NCBI GenBank assembly: GCA_937871155.1
Contig: CALMXV010000451.1
Coordinates: 1 to 5,417, forward strand
DNA length: 5,417 nt
DNA from: an uncultured Taibaiella sp.
Lineage (GTDB): Bacteria; Bacteroidota; Bacteroidia; Chitinophagales; Chitinophagaceae
Reading direction: 5' to 3'
Numbering within the stretch: position 1 is the first letter of the stretch; each line of letters opens with the position of its first letter. Under the pieces are notes generated by a model that worked only from the letters and a program-made list of their open reading frames with translations, was not told the origin of the DNA and ran no database searches. The translations under genes and the position numbers were made by a program. Positions 1 to 5,417 of this stretch are shown here, in pieces.

Positions 1-191
1 AAAAGCGCAGAACCTTTAGCGTGCATTCTTCTTTCTGGAATTACTTCACGGTCGAAGTGTGCCAGTTTTTCTAAGAACCAGAAGTCCTCTAAAAGCATAG
101 GACCTCTTTGCCCAGCAGTTTTCACGTTTTGATTTTCTGCAATCGGACGACCAGATACGGACGATAATTTTTTCTTTTCTTGATTGTTCAT
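1..191 (-). CDS. katA: Haem catalase, N-terminal part (runs off left edge)
   Basis: Only the first 63 residues are present; the gene continues beyond base 1. Catalase converts hydrogen peroxide to water and oxygen, normally in the cytoplasm. The visible protein carries the start of the catalase core: [19 protein letters not shown] at residues 29-47, then [13 protein letters not shown] at 48-60. His57 in the MHAKG motif corresponds to the distal catalytic histidine of the family. The wording of this block ([18 protein letters not shown]) is closest in my memory to small-subunit, clade 3 catalases such as the KatA group; this is recall, not a search. The haem-ligand tyrosine and the NADPH site lie outside the window, so completeness cannot be judged. 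The ATG at 191 is preceded by an AAAGGAA stretch, but about 15 bases away, so it is a weak ribosome site. The gene is divergent from the TPR gene on the right. Confidence 0.95.
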   Translation of the reverse strand, partial: MNNQEKKKLSSVSGRPIAENQNVKTAGQRGPMLLEDFWFLEKLAHFDREVIPERRMHAKGSAL

Positions 192-231
192 AATAACTTT
201 ATTTATTCCTTTCTAAATTACTCAATTTTTC

Positions 232-244
232 TCTATCAAATAGA
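232..244. repeat. Interrupted palindrome upstream of catalase
   Basis: TCTAT at 232-236 and ATAGA at 240-244 are exact inverted repeats around a CAA centre. On the minus strand the right part reads TCTATTTG (244-237), seven of eight positions of the Bacteroidota -7 element TAnnTTTG, about 45 bases before the catalase ATG. No TTG is seen at the expected -33 distance. The site could be a promoter overlapped by an operator, but arms of five bases are common by chance in AT-rich DNA. It does not match the four-part ATAG-N7-CTAT spacing known for OxyR. Confidence 0.3.
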
Positions 245-451
245 ATCTGCCAGTTTCGTTGAAATGAAATAGTTGATGTTGCTTGGCTTGTCATTCATTG
301 TTAAAACTTTGTCTTTACTATTTAAGCCTTACGCTTAGGATGAGACAGTGTTTTTGTTCTTTCACACATTACCTAGTTTTAAGAAATTTGACCAACCTTT
401 TCTTGGATGGGAATTATCAATCTAAATGGTTTTCTTAACCTACAATTCATT

Positions 452-459
452 TATCTTTG
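452..459 (+). promoter_or_regulatory. Probable -7 promoter element for the TPR gene
   Basis: TATCTTTG is an exact match to TAnnTTTG, the -7 element of Bacteroidota primary-sigma promoters. The -33 position holds TTTT (430-433) instead of TTG, 19 bases upstream, so the upstream half is imperfect. Transcription from here would begin near 465, downstream of the ATG at 426 and about 30 bases before the ATG at 498. It therefore supports the later start codon. Confidence 0.5.
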
Positions 460-497
460 CCAGCCAAAATTGGAATTACTCGTTACTTAAAATTTTT

Positions 498-1154
498 ATG
501 AATCCCACTTTACGTCGCTTTATTGTATTTAATAGAATTTGGATTGCTGTTGCATTAATAGCATTAGGTTTTTGGATTGGTTTTGCTGCAACTTGGTGGA
601 TAGCTTGGATTCCTTTTCTTATAGCGATACTTATGATAGTAGCTCACTTTTTAGTAGGCCCTATGACTCTAATACAAACCTATGTTGAGAATGGAGATAT
701 GGAAGGCGCTCAGCGACTAATGGATAAAGTGAAATTCCCTAATCTTTTATACAAACCTATTCGTTCCTCTTATTATATGCTTCGTGCTAACTTGTCAAGC
801 ATGGGAGATAATCTAGATAAGGCAGAAGAAGACCTCCGTAAAGGCTTAGCAGCCGGTATGCCTGAAAAAGAATATGAAGGCACTGCTTATCTTCAACTCG
901 GTTCTATTGCTTTCAAAAAAGGTAACACTAAAGAAGCTTATGAAAATATTCGTAAAGCTATCAGCATAGGACTTCCAGATAAAGACAGTGAAGCAACAGC
1001 TTATTTGCAAATTTCAGGTATCTGCATGCAACGTCGAGATTTTAAAGCAGCTAAATTGTATTTCAATAAAGCCAAAATGTGCAAACCAAAAAACAAAGAA
1101 GTACTTGCACAATTGAACGATATGAGTAAATATATGGCTCGTATTCCTGGGTAA
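498..1154 (+). CDS. Membrane-anchored TPR-repeat protein of unknown function
   Basis: A 218-residue protein. Residues about 14-31 and 35-54 are two hydrophobic, Trp-rich membrane segments. From about residue 56 onward the protein is a soluble helical domain with TPR-like repeats: one degenerate unit near 58-79 and three clearer units near 88-121, 128-159 and 166-197. These three have a 38-residue period: Ala109, Ala147 and Ala185 align, as do GMPEK (120-124) with GLPDK (158-162) and TAYLQ (129-133) with TAYLQ (167-171). TPR domains usually bind other proteins, so a role as a membrane-attached scaffold is an inference; the partner is unknown. The frame is open from an ATG at 426, which would add 24 residues, but a good -7 promoter element sits at 452-459, so the ATG at 498 (MNPTLRRF) is preferred. 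The gene stands alone, divergent from the catalase and convergent with the gldB-like gene, and ends at a terminator. Confidence 0.85.
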   Translation: MNPTLRRFIVFNRIWIAVALIALGFWIGFAATWWIAWIPFLIAILMIVAHFLVGPMTLIQTYVENGDMEGAQRLMDKVKFPNLLYKPIRSSYYMLRANLSSMGDNLDKAEEDLRKGLAAGMPEKEYEGTAYLQLGSIAFKKGNTKEAYENIRKAISIGLPDKDSEATAYLQISGICMQRRDFKAAKLYFNKAKMCKPKNKEVLAQLNDMSKYMARIPG

Positions 1155-1174
1155 GTAAGGACTATAATGACTAT

Positions 1175-1218
1175 AAAAAACTGAGGCTGTCTCTTCTAAA
1201 GATGACAGCCTATATTTT
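1175..1218. terminator. Probable bidirectional terminator between convergent genes
   Basis: AGGCTGTC at 1184-1191 pairs exactly with GACAGCCT at 1204-1211. The stem extends inward by TCTT/AAGA with one bulged T, leaving a three-base loop. On the plus strand TATATTTT follows; on the minus strand the A-run at 1175-1180 supplies a T-run three bases after the stem. It lies 20 bases after the TPR gene stop and about 85 bases beyond the gldB-like stop, so it can end both transcripts. Confidence 0.8.
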
Positions 1219-1223
1219 ACTAT

Positions 1224-1241
1224 GTTCATTCATGATTGAAC
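1224..1241. repeat. 18-base near-palindrome in the convergent intergenic gap
   Basis: GTTCATTCATGATTGAAC reads the same on the opposite strand at 16 of 18 positions. It follows the terminator by a few bases and has no T-run of its own. It might be a secondary hairpin or a protein-binding site; position between two gene ends makes a promoter operator unlikely. Confidence 0.35.
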
Positions 1242-1302
1242 GGATTTGATTTACCAGATTCGCTTAATTCCTTAATGAGTTTAACGTCAAAATTATTTCA
1301 AT

Positions 1303-2349
1303 TTATTTCGGTTTATACTTCGATTCTTGAAGTATTTTTTGTGCATCAGGCAATGCTATGATGTCTTGTAATGATTTGTCTGTATGCTTTGCTACATATG
1401 CTTTTACTATTTGATAGCCAAGCCAACTTCCTACGTTTCCTGGGCTTTCTTTTGGCATTCCAGCTGCATTTGGCCCATCCATAATGTAACGCATCACTTG
1501 TTGTAAATTGGTAGAGTATAAAAACTGACGATCAATAAAAAAATTATAAATCGCTGCCTCACTTGCTTCGCACCAAGCTAACTGTTGTTGTGTAAATCCT
1601 AGTCTTTTGGATTCCGATACGAACGGTATTATTTTCTCTAAAAAATATTGCTCTTTCCCTTTCTGTATCATCATATCCAACAAGGTTCTATTTTCCATAG
1701 TAAAAGGATGCTTTGCTCGATATAGGGATTGAAAGACATTGACAGGTATATCTTCTTCTGTCAATCGTTGGGTCATATAATGAGGAATACCTACAGAAGC
1801 ATAGTAAGGATAATATTCTCCTAGGTACATATCAAGACCTACACCAATAGCAATAGTATCATAGGTAAAAGCAGCATAGTTATTTAAGTTAGAGTTGAGA
1901 TAAATGATGTGTGGAGTGGGGGCTTGAGGATAGTAATGTTTTAAGTTGCTAAACCCTTTATTCAATGCCTTATTTATTGAAGTTGTATTTGGGTAATGGT
2001 GGGCGATCGTATCAAAGAGTCCTCTAAAATCGGGATAAGTTAAAAAGGTTCTCAGGCCATAAATGATACCGGGGTTGCTATCGTTATACATTCCTTGGAT
2101 ATTAAAACCCATAAGCGTATCTAGATAAAAGTCTAAAAACTCTGGATATTTGGATTTAAGCTTTGCTAAGTCCTCAGCGATATGATTTGTATCTATAGCT
2201 ATAAGGTCTTGATCGAGCCTTGAAAATTTTAATTGAATTGAATGTGCCTCATTTGAGGTATCTCCACCATTTTTACAAGAGGAAAAACATACCATACTCA
2301 TCAGTATAAATACTACACTAAGTGATTTCAACAACTTTTTCATGTTCAT
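1303..2349 (-). CDS. gldB: GldB-like lipoprotein
   Basis: A 348-residue predicted lipoprotein of the gliding-motility-associated GldB family. Residues 4-20 form a Lys-rich then hydrophobic signal peptide, followed by FSSC with Cys25 as the probable lipidated residue (Phe at -3 is slightly off the usual Leu). The mature part shows blocks I recognise from GldB: TYDTIAIGVGLDMYLG at 162-177, a LLDMMIQKGKEQYFLEKIIP block at 223-242, and a C-terminal PGNVGSWLGYQIVKAY at 303-318. In Flavobacterium johnsoniae GldB is required for gliding and is encoded beside gldC; here no gldC is adjacent, and homologues also occur in non-gliding Bacteroidota, so motility cannot be inferred. The biochemical activity is unknown. 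The start at 2349 has AAAGG about 10 bases upstream; the ATG two codons later is an alternative. The gene is divergent from the barrel gene and convergent with the TPR gene. Confidence 0.85.
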   Translation of the reverse strand: MNMKKLLKSLSVVFILMSMVCFSSCKNGGDTSNEAHSIQLKFSRLDQDLIAIDTNHIAEDLAKLKSKYPEFLDFYLDTLMGFNIQGMYNDSNPGIIYGLRTFLTYPDFRGLFDTIAHHYPNTTSINKALNKGFSNLKHYYPQAPTPHIIYLNSNLNNYAAFTYDTIAIGVGLDMYLGEYYPYYASVGIPHYMTQRLTEEDIPVNVFQSLYRAKHPFTMENRTLLDMMIQKGKEQYFLEKIIPFVSESKRLGFTQQQLAWCEASEAAIYNFFIDRQFLYSTNLQQVMRYIMDGPNAAGMPKESPGNVGSWLGYQIVKAYVAKHTDKSLQDIIALPDAQKILQESKYKPK

Positions 2350-2363
2350 TATAACAAAGCCTT

Positions 2364-2371
2364 TATTTTTG
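2364..2371 (+). promoter_or_regulatory. Probable -7 promoter element for the barrel gene
   Basis: TATTTTTG matches TAnnTTTG exactly and lies 57 bases before the ATG at 2429, predicting a leader of about 50 bases. No good TTG is present 19-21 bases upstream, where the sequence already runs into the start of the gldB-like gene on the other strand. T-rich sequence makes chance matches easier here. Confidence 0.4.
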
Positions 2372-2381
2372 TTTCAGAAAA

Positions 2382-2401
2382 TAGCTGCAATGTTACAGCT
2401 A
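2382..2401. repeat. Inverted repeat between the gldB-like and barrel genes
   Basis: TAGCTG at 2382-2387 and CAGCTA at 2396-2401 are exact inverted repeats separated by eight bases. The site lies in the 79-base divergent gap, just downstream of the predicted rightward start point and upstream of the leftward gene. Its size and symmetry resemble an operator for a dimeric regulator; alternatively it forms a small hairpin in the barrel gene leader. No T-run follows, so it is not a terminator. Confidence 0.4.
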
Positions 2402-2428
2402 AAGTTATTATACTGAAAAATTATACTC

Positions 2429-3229
2429 ATGAAAAAATCAATACTCAGCCTTTCTGCCTTATTACTTCTAATAACTTCTCGAGTAACTGCACAAGATACT
2501 TATATGACTTCTATTGAGCCGGCTAGACAACAAAAGCTACGTTTTGGAGCTTTTTTAGCGCCTACCATGAGTTGGATGCGACCTGCCAATAGTAAGAGTA
2601 ATGATGGACAATATAATGTCATCAACAACGGTAATAAATTAGGGTTTACTTGGGGGTTGATGGTCGATTATTGGTTTGCAGATAACTATGCCTTTTCCAC
2701 AGGACTTCAAATCAATGGATGTGGAGGTAAAATAAAAGCCAATAAAATCATTGACCCTAATGCACCGATACCTATCAATCATTCTATAGCCAGTGCAGAC
2801 TTTAATTATCGTTTACAGTATTTTGAAATTCCGTTGAACTTAAAAATGAGAACGGCACCATTAACCAAAAATATTTCCTTTTTTGGTCAGCTAGGTGTTA
2901 CACCTGGCTTGAATATCGGTAAGAAAGCCACATATACTGTGACATCAACAGAAGTGAATGCGGCACCTATTAAAGAAGAAAATGTAAAGATTGTTGGCAC
3001 TTTAAGCGTTGCTCCATTGACCATTCAACTTAATGTTGGTGCAGGTGCTACTTATCCAATAAACGATAACCTTTTAGCTTATGTCGGTGTGTTTTTTAAT
3101 AATGGCTTTGCTCCGGATGCTACCAATCCGGCACGATATAACTTTACCTATACACCTACATTAGGCTCTTTCTCTGATGGAAATATCCGCTTGAATAATG
3201 TTGCCTTACGATTAGGATTAATCTTCTAA
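2429..3229 (+). CDS. Outer-membrane beta-barrel protein, PorT-like family
   Basis: A 266-residue protein with a Sec signal peptide: MKK, a Leu-rich core at about 5-16, and probable cleavage after VTA at residue 21 ahead of Gln22. The mature chain is a series of alternating polar and hydrophobic strands ending in RLGLIF with a terminal Phe, the usual mark of a barrel inserted by the BAM machinery. Strand-like segments include LRFGAFLAPTMSW (37-49), FTWGLMVDYWF (73-83), YAFSTGLQING (87-97), YRLQYFEIPLNLKM (127-140) and LAYVGVFFNNGF (216-227); the YFEIPLNLK wording is typical of the Bacteroidota barrel family often annotated as porin family or PorT family. Cargo and function are unknown, and a role in the type IX secretion system should not be assumed, as this family is large. 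The gene is probably transcribed alone from the TAnnTTTG site at 2364 and ends at the terminator at 3255-3294. Confidence 0.85.
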   Translation: MKKSILSLSALLLLITSRVTAQDTYMTSIEPARQQKLRFGAFLAPTMSWMRPANSKSNDGQYNVINNGNKLGFTWGLMVDYWFADNYAFSTGLQINGCGGKIKANKIIDPNAPIPINHSIASADFNYRLQYFEIPLNLKMRTAPLTKNISFFGQLGVTPGLNIGKKATYTVTSTEVNAAPIKEENVKIVGTLSVAPLTIQLNVGAGATYPINDNLLAYVGVFFNNGFAPDATNPARYNFTYTPTLGSFSDGNIRLNNVALRLGLIF

Positions 3230-3236
3230 TTTTTCA

Positions 3237-3294
3237 TAAAAAAACCTTGAGTTTAAAATGTCATTCACTGAGAATATAGAGAATGACATTTTTT
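3237..3294 (+). terminator. Rho-independent terminator after the barrel gene
   Basis: AAAATGTCATTC at 3255-3266 pairs perfectly over 12 bases with GAATGACATTTT at 3281-3292, around a 14-base loop, and the T-run 3289-3294 follows. An A-run lies upstream near 3238-3242. It begins 25 bases after the stop codon of the barrel gene and separates that gene from pepT. Confidence 0.85.
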
Positions 3295-3345
3295 ATGCCA
3301 ATAAGTTTTAGGAAAAACTAAAGGCGATTCCAATATTTCCTTCTT

Positions 3346-3353
3346 TACATTTG
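3346..3353 (+). promoter_or_regulatory. Probable -7 promoter element for the pepT operon
   Basis: TACATTTG matches TAnnTTTG exactly, downstream of the terminator and 18 bases before the pepT ATG, so the leader would be only about a dozen bases. There is no TTG at the expected -33 distance. The position between a terminator and a start codon is what supports the call. Confidence 0.45.
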
Positions 3354-3371
3354 CCCCATTAATTTTTCATT

Positions 3372-4622
3372 ATGTCCATTCCACAATACCATCATACCGC
3401 AGCCGAACGTTTCATGCGATATGTACAAATAGATACGCAAAGTGACCCGGCCTCAACGTCTCAGCCTTCTACAGAAAAACAAAAAGACCTTAGTCGGGTA
3501 TTAGTAGAAGAGCTAAAGCAAATAGGCATTGAAGATGCAATTTTAGATGAATACGGATATGTATATGCAACGATACCGGCAACCACAACTAAAGTGGTAC
3601 CAACGATTTGCTATTGTTCGCATGTAGATACTGCTCCGGATTGTAGCGGCAAAGATGTGAAGCCCATTCTTCATAAAGAATGGAATGGACAAGACATCGT
3701 ATTACCGGATGATACTTCAATTATCATTTCTACAAAAGACCATCCCTACTTAAAAGAAAGAATAGGGGATGATATCATCACTGCATCAGGAAAAACCTTA
3801 TTAGGAGCCGATGATAAAGCCGGTGTAGCTATTATCATGGACTTAGCCAATTATCTAATCCAACATCCGGAAATAAAACATGGGTCAATTCGCATCTTAT
3901 TTACTCCTGATGAAGAAGTAGGAAGGGGTGTTGCAAAAGTGGATATGAAAAAATTGGGTGCCCAGTATGGTTATACTTTAGATGGAGGCGAGCGAGGACA
4001 TTTGGAAGGAGAAACGTTTTCAGCAGATGCTGTTACGGTAACGTTTAATGGTATCAGCGCACATCCTGGCTATGCTAAAGATAAAATGGTGAATGCGATA
4101 AAAGCTGCAGCTACCTTTGTAGCAAAATTACCCAAACATGAATGGAGCCCAGAAACCACGGAAGGCTATGAAGGCTTTGTGCATCCTACAGCTATTGAAG
4201 GTGCTTTAGAAAAAGCTACGGTATCGTTTATTATCCGCGATTTTAAAACTGCTATGTTGCAAGTTCATGAAGACCGATTGAAAGCTCTTGTAATTGATAC
4301 AGAAAATGAATTTCCTGGCATCACAACCTCCTTTAATGTTGTAGAACAATATCGCAATATGGATGAAATATTACAGCAACATCCTCAAGTGATGAATTAT
4401 GCCGATGAGGCTTATACCAGAAGCGGACTATCCACACAGCGTATGAATGTAAGAGGTGGAACCGATGGTTCTCGTCTTTCTTTTATGGGACTACCTTGTC
4501 CCAATCTATTTACCGGCGAAATGGGTATTCATAGCAAGCAAGAATATGTAAGTGTACAGGATATGGAAAAAGCAGTAGAAGTTTTAGTGCATTTAGCACA
4601 AGTATGGGAAGAGAAGAGCTAA
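3372..4622 (+). CDS. pepT: Peptidase T (tripeptide aminopeptidase)
   Basis: A 416-residue cytoplasmic dizinc aminopeptidase of family M20B that removes the N-terminal residue from tripeptides, a late step in peptide use. All expected active-site residues are visible: HVDT with His84 (zinc) and Asp86; LLGADDKAG with bridging Asp147; FTPDEEVGRG with general base Glu181 and zinc ligand Glu182; TLDGGERG with Asp204; and GEMGIHSKQE with His387. The spacing follows the E. coli PepT ligands with an offset of six to eight residues. The dimerisation or lid domain lies between, with SAHPGYAKDKMVNA (229-242) and a conserved RGGTDGSRLSFMGLPCPNLF (361-380) after it. Length is normal for the family and there is no signal peptide. 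The start is preceded by an AT-rich leader without Shine-Dalgarno site. It is probably the first gene of a three-gene operon with the DUF1573 and UbiA-family genes. Confidence 0.97.
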   Translation: MSIPQYHHTAAERFMRYVQIDTQSDPASTSQPSTEKQKDLSRVLVEELKQIGIEDAILDEYGYVYATIPATTTKVVPTICYCSHVDTAPDCSGKDVKPILHKEWNGQDIVLPDDTSIIISTKDHPYLKERIGDDIITASGKTLLGADDKAGVAIIMDLANYLIQHPEIKHGSIRILFTPDEEVGRGVAKVDMKKLGAQYGYTLDGGERGHLEGETFSADAVTVTFNGISAHPGYAKDKMVNAIKAAATFVAKLPKHEWSPETTEGYEGFVHPTAIEGALEKATVSFIIRDFKTAMLQVHEDRLKALVIDTENEFPGITTSFNVVEQYRNMDEILQQHPQVMNYADEAYTRSGLSTQRMNVRGGTDGSRLSFMGLPCPNLFTGEMGIHSKQEYVSVQDMEKAVEVLVHLAQVWEEKS

Positions 4623-4680
4623 GGGGATAAAAACTAATCATCAATTTTCACTCAATATAAAGAATTAAAAACTTACCAAG

Positions 4681-5157
4681 ATGAACCAACAATTAAAAGC
4701 TGTTTTACTAACGGTATTGACTTTATCCTGCTTTGTGATAGCATTGGTAGAATTAAGTGGTATCAGTAAAACGGCTTTCTTTAATAAATTTAATGCTACC
4801 GAGTCTTCTGAAGCAGCGATTAAAAATACGAGCTACTTACCCAAAACCATTATTGAGTTTGACTCCATACACCACAATTTCGGCAATATTAAAGAAGGTG
4901 AAAAAGTAACCCATGCTTTTAAGTTTAAAAATATTGGCAACAAACCTTTAGTGATATCCGATGCTCGCGCTTCTTGTGGTTGTACTGTCCCTTCTTACCC
5001 CAAAGAACCTATCATGCCGGAATCGGGTGGAGAAATTGTAGTAGAGTTTAATAGCGATGGCAGACCGGGGCATCAACACAAAGGAGTGATGGTATATTCA
5101 AATGCTCAAGAAGCCGCGATTCAGGTTACCTTTGATGCGGATGTAGAAAAAAAATAA
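4681..5157 (+). CDS. DUF1573 domain protein with N-terminal membrane anchor
   Basis: A 158-residue protein. Residues about 6-26 are hydrophobic and form either an uncleaved membrane anchor or a signal peptide; Cys17 lies inside the hydrophobic run, so it is not a convincing lipoprotein site. After a linker, residues about 58-156 form a DUF1573 domain, an immunoglobulin-like beta-sandwich related to ASH/HYDIN-type folds. Hallmarks are HNFGNIKEGEKVTHAFKFKN (65-84), IGNKPLVISDARASCGCTVP (85-104) with the SCGCT motif (Cys99, Cys101), and VEFNSDGRPGHQHKGVMVYS (121-140). The domain is common in Bacteroidota envelopes, but its function is not established. It would face the periplasm. It starts 58 bases after pepT; I see no TAnnTTTG or terminator in that gap, so cotranscription is likely. 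Four bases separate its stop from the next gene. Confidence 0.88.
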   Translation: MNQQLKAVLLTVLTLSCFVIALVELSGISKTAFFNKFNATESSEAAIKNTSYLPKTIIEFDSIHHNFGNIKEGEKVTHAFKFKNIGNKPLVISDARASCGCTVPSYPKEPIMPESGGEIVVEFNSDGRPGHQHKGVMVYSNAQEAAIQVTFDADVEKK

Positions 5158-5161
5158 TGCT

Positions 5162-5417
5162 GTGGCACTGTTTCAGAAAATTAATCATTACTTATCGTTA
5201 ATAAAATTTAGCCATACCGTTTTTGCGTTACCCTTTGCATTGATGGGTTTTGTGCTAGGCGTCATTGAATCGGCGCAAGGCTTTAGTTGGAGTTGGTGGC
5301 TTGATAACAGCAGTTTGTTTTTGAAAATGTTGTTATGTATGGTCTTTGCACGTAGTGCTGCCATGGCATTCAATCGCTATTTGGATCGTAGGTTTGATGC
5401 ATTAAATCCCAGAACTG
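5162..5417 (+). CDS. UbiA-family prenyltransferase, N-terminal part (runs off right edge)
   Basis: The first 85 residues of a polytopic membrane prenyltransferase, which joins a polyprenyl chain to an aromatic acceptor. Diagnostic are IKFSHTVFALPFALMGF at 14-30, a family N-terminal signature, and the first Asp-rich motif N71-R-Y-L-D75-R-R-F-D79 within ARSAAMAFNRYLDRRFDALN (63-82), which binds the Mg-diphosphate of the prenyl donor. The first membrane helix spans about 17-35 and the second about 52-70. The wording resembles 4-hydroxybenzoate polyprenyltransferase-like proteins. Bacteroidota make menaquinone rather than ubiquinone, so a role in menaquinone synthesis, for instance the MqnP step of the futalosine route, is a reasonable inference but unproven. 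The frame is closed upstream by a TAG at 5144, and GTG at 5162 is the only usual start before the conserved block; an ATG at 5157 is in another frame and stops after 14 codons. The 4-base gap to the DUF1573 gene suggests one operon. Confidence 0.9.
   Translation, partial: MALFQKINHYLSLIKFSHTVFALPFALMGFVLGVIESAQGFSWSWWLDNSSLFLKMLLCMVFARSAAMAFNRYLDRRFDALNPRT

Larger units (their letters stand above)
192..497. other. Divergent intergenic region between catalase and TPR gene
   Basis: This stretch of about 300 bases holds no credible gene. It must contain the promoters of the leftward catalase and the rightward TPR gene. What I see in it: an interrupted palindrome at 232-244 overlapping a near-match to a leftward -7 element, a short inverted repeat TAAGC/GCTTA at 323-327 and 333-337 without a T-run, a possible rightward TTG-N18-AAACTTTG around 285-315, and a full TAnnTTTG match at 452-459. 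The only small forward reading frame with an ATG, at 340-438, encodes 32 residues with no recognisable feature. Confidence 0.7.

Noticed and set aside
233..272. An OxyR-type site before the catalase, from CTAT and ATAG words
   Set aside because: The words are not in the ATAG-N7-CTAT-N7 spacing; the distances are 3 and 25 bases between them.
340..438. A 32-residue forward reading frame in the intergenic region
   Set aside because: It has no ribosome site or recognisable feature, and frames of this length are expected by chance in AT-rich DNA.
1014..1229. A 71-residue minus-strand reading frame over the end of the TPR gene
   Set aside because: It overlaps the conserved TPR coding sequence and the terminator hairpin, and its product resembles no known family.
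1303..2349. Reading the gldB-like gene as evidence that the organism glides
   Set aside because: GldB homologues also occur in Bacteroidota that do not glide, and no other gliding gene is in the window.
4693..4731. A lipoprotein signal in the DUF1573 protein (LTLSC at Cys17)
   Set aside because: The hydrophobic stretch continues well past Cys17, unlike a lipobox at the end of a signal peptide.
5157..5201. An ATG overlapping the DUF1573 stop (TAATG) as the start of the next gene
   Set aside because: This frame stops after 14 codons; the prenyltransferase signature is in the frame of the GTG at 5162.
5188..5373. A 61-residue minus-strand reading frame at the right end
   Set aside because: It lies antisense to the clearly recognisable UbiA-family prenyltransferase coding sequence.
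1..5417. Mobile elements, CRISPR arrays, tRNA or rRNA genes, defence systems
   Set aside because: No transposase, integrase, direct-repeat arrays, terminal inverted repeats of insertion sequences or structured RNA gene could be found; all long reading frames have ordinary chromosomal families.

Overview
The window reads as an ordinary chromosomal segment of a member of the phylum Bacteroidota. The evidence is a low-GC sequence, a GldB-type lipoprotein (a family essentially confined to this phylum), a PorT-like outer-membrane beta-barrel, start codons without clear Shine-Dalgarno sites but with A/T-rich leaders, and several upstream matches to the Bacteroidota -7 promoter element TAnnTTTG. Nothing indicates a plasmid, phage, transposon, CRISPR array or RNA gene. 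Genus and family cannot be fixed from this sequence alone.

Layout from left to right: (1) the 5' end of a clade-3-type haem catalase on the minus strand, running off the left edge; (2) a roughly 300-base divergent intergenic region; (3) a small membrane protein with two transmembrane segments and three TPR-like repeats of 38 residues, for which an internal ATG at 498 is preferred over the longer reading from 426; (4) a likely bidirectional terminator between this gene and the convergent gldB-like gene; (5) the gldB-like lipoprotein on the minus strand; (6) a 79-base divergent promoter region with an inverted repeat; (7) an outer-membrane beta-barrel protein ending in a strong terminator; (8) a probable operon of peptidase T, a DUF1573 protein and a UbiA-family prenyltransferase that starts with GTG and runs off the right edge.

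Functionally the genes are mixed housekeeping and envelope functions: peroxide detoxification (catalase), gliding or envelope lipoprotein (GldB-like), outer-membrane barrel, tripeptide hydrolysis (PepT), a periplasm-facing DUF1573 protein, and a membrane prenyltransferase probably serving quinone synthesis. The last three are linked by spacing only (58 and 4 bases between genes); no shared pathway is evident. I see no convincing new biological system. The points most worth a second look are the promoter inside the longer reading of the TPR gene, its 38-residue repeat period, the inverted repeat shared by the gldB-like and barrel promoters, and the GTG-started prenyltransferase.
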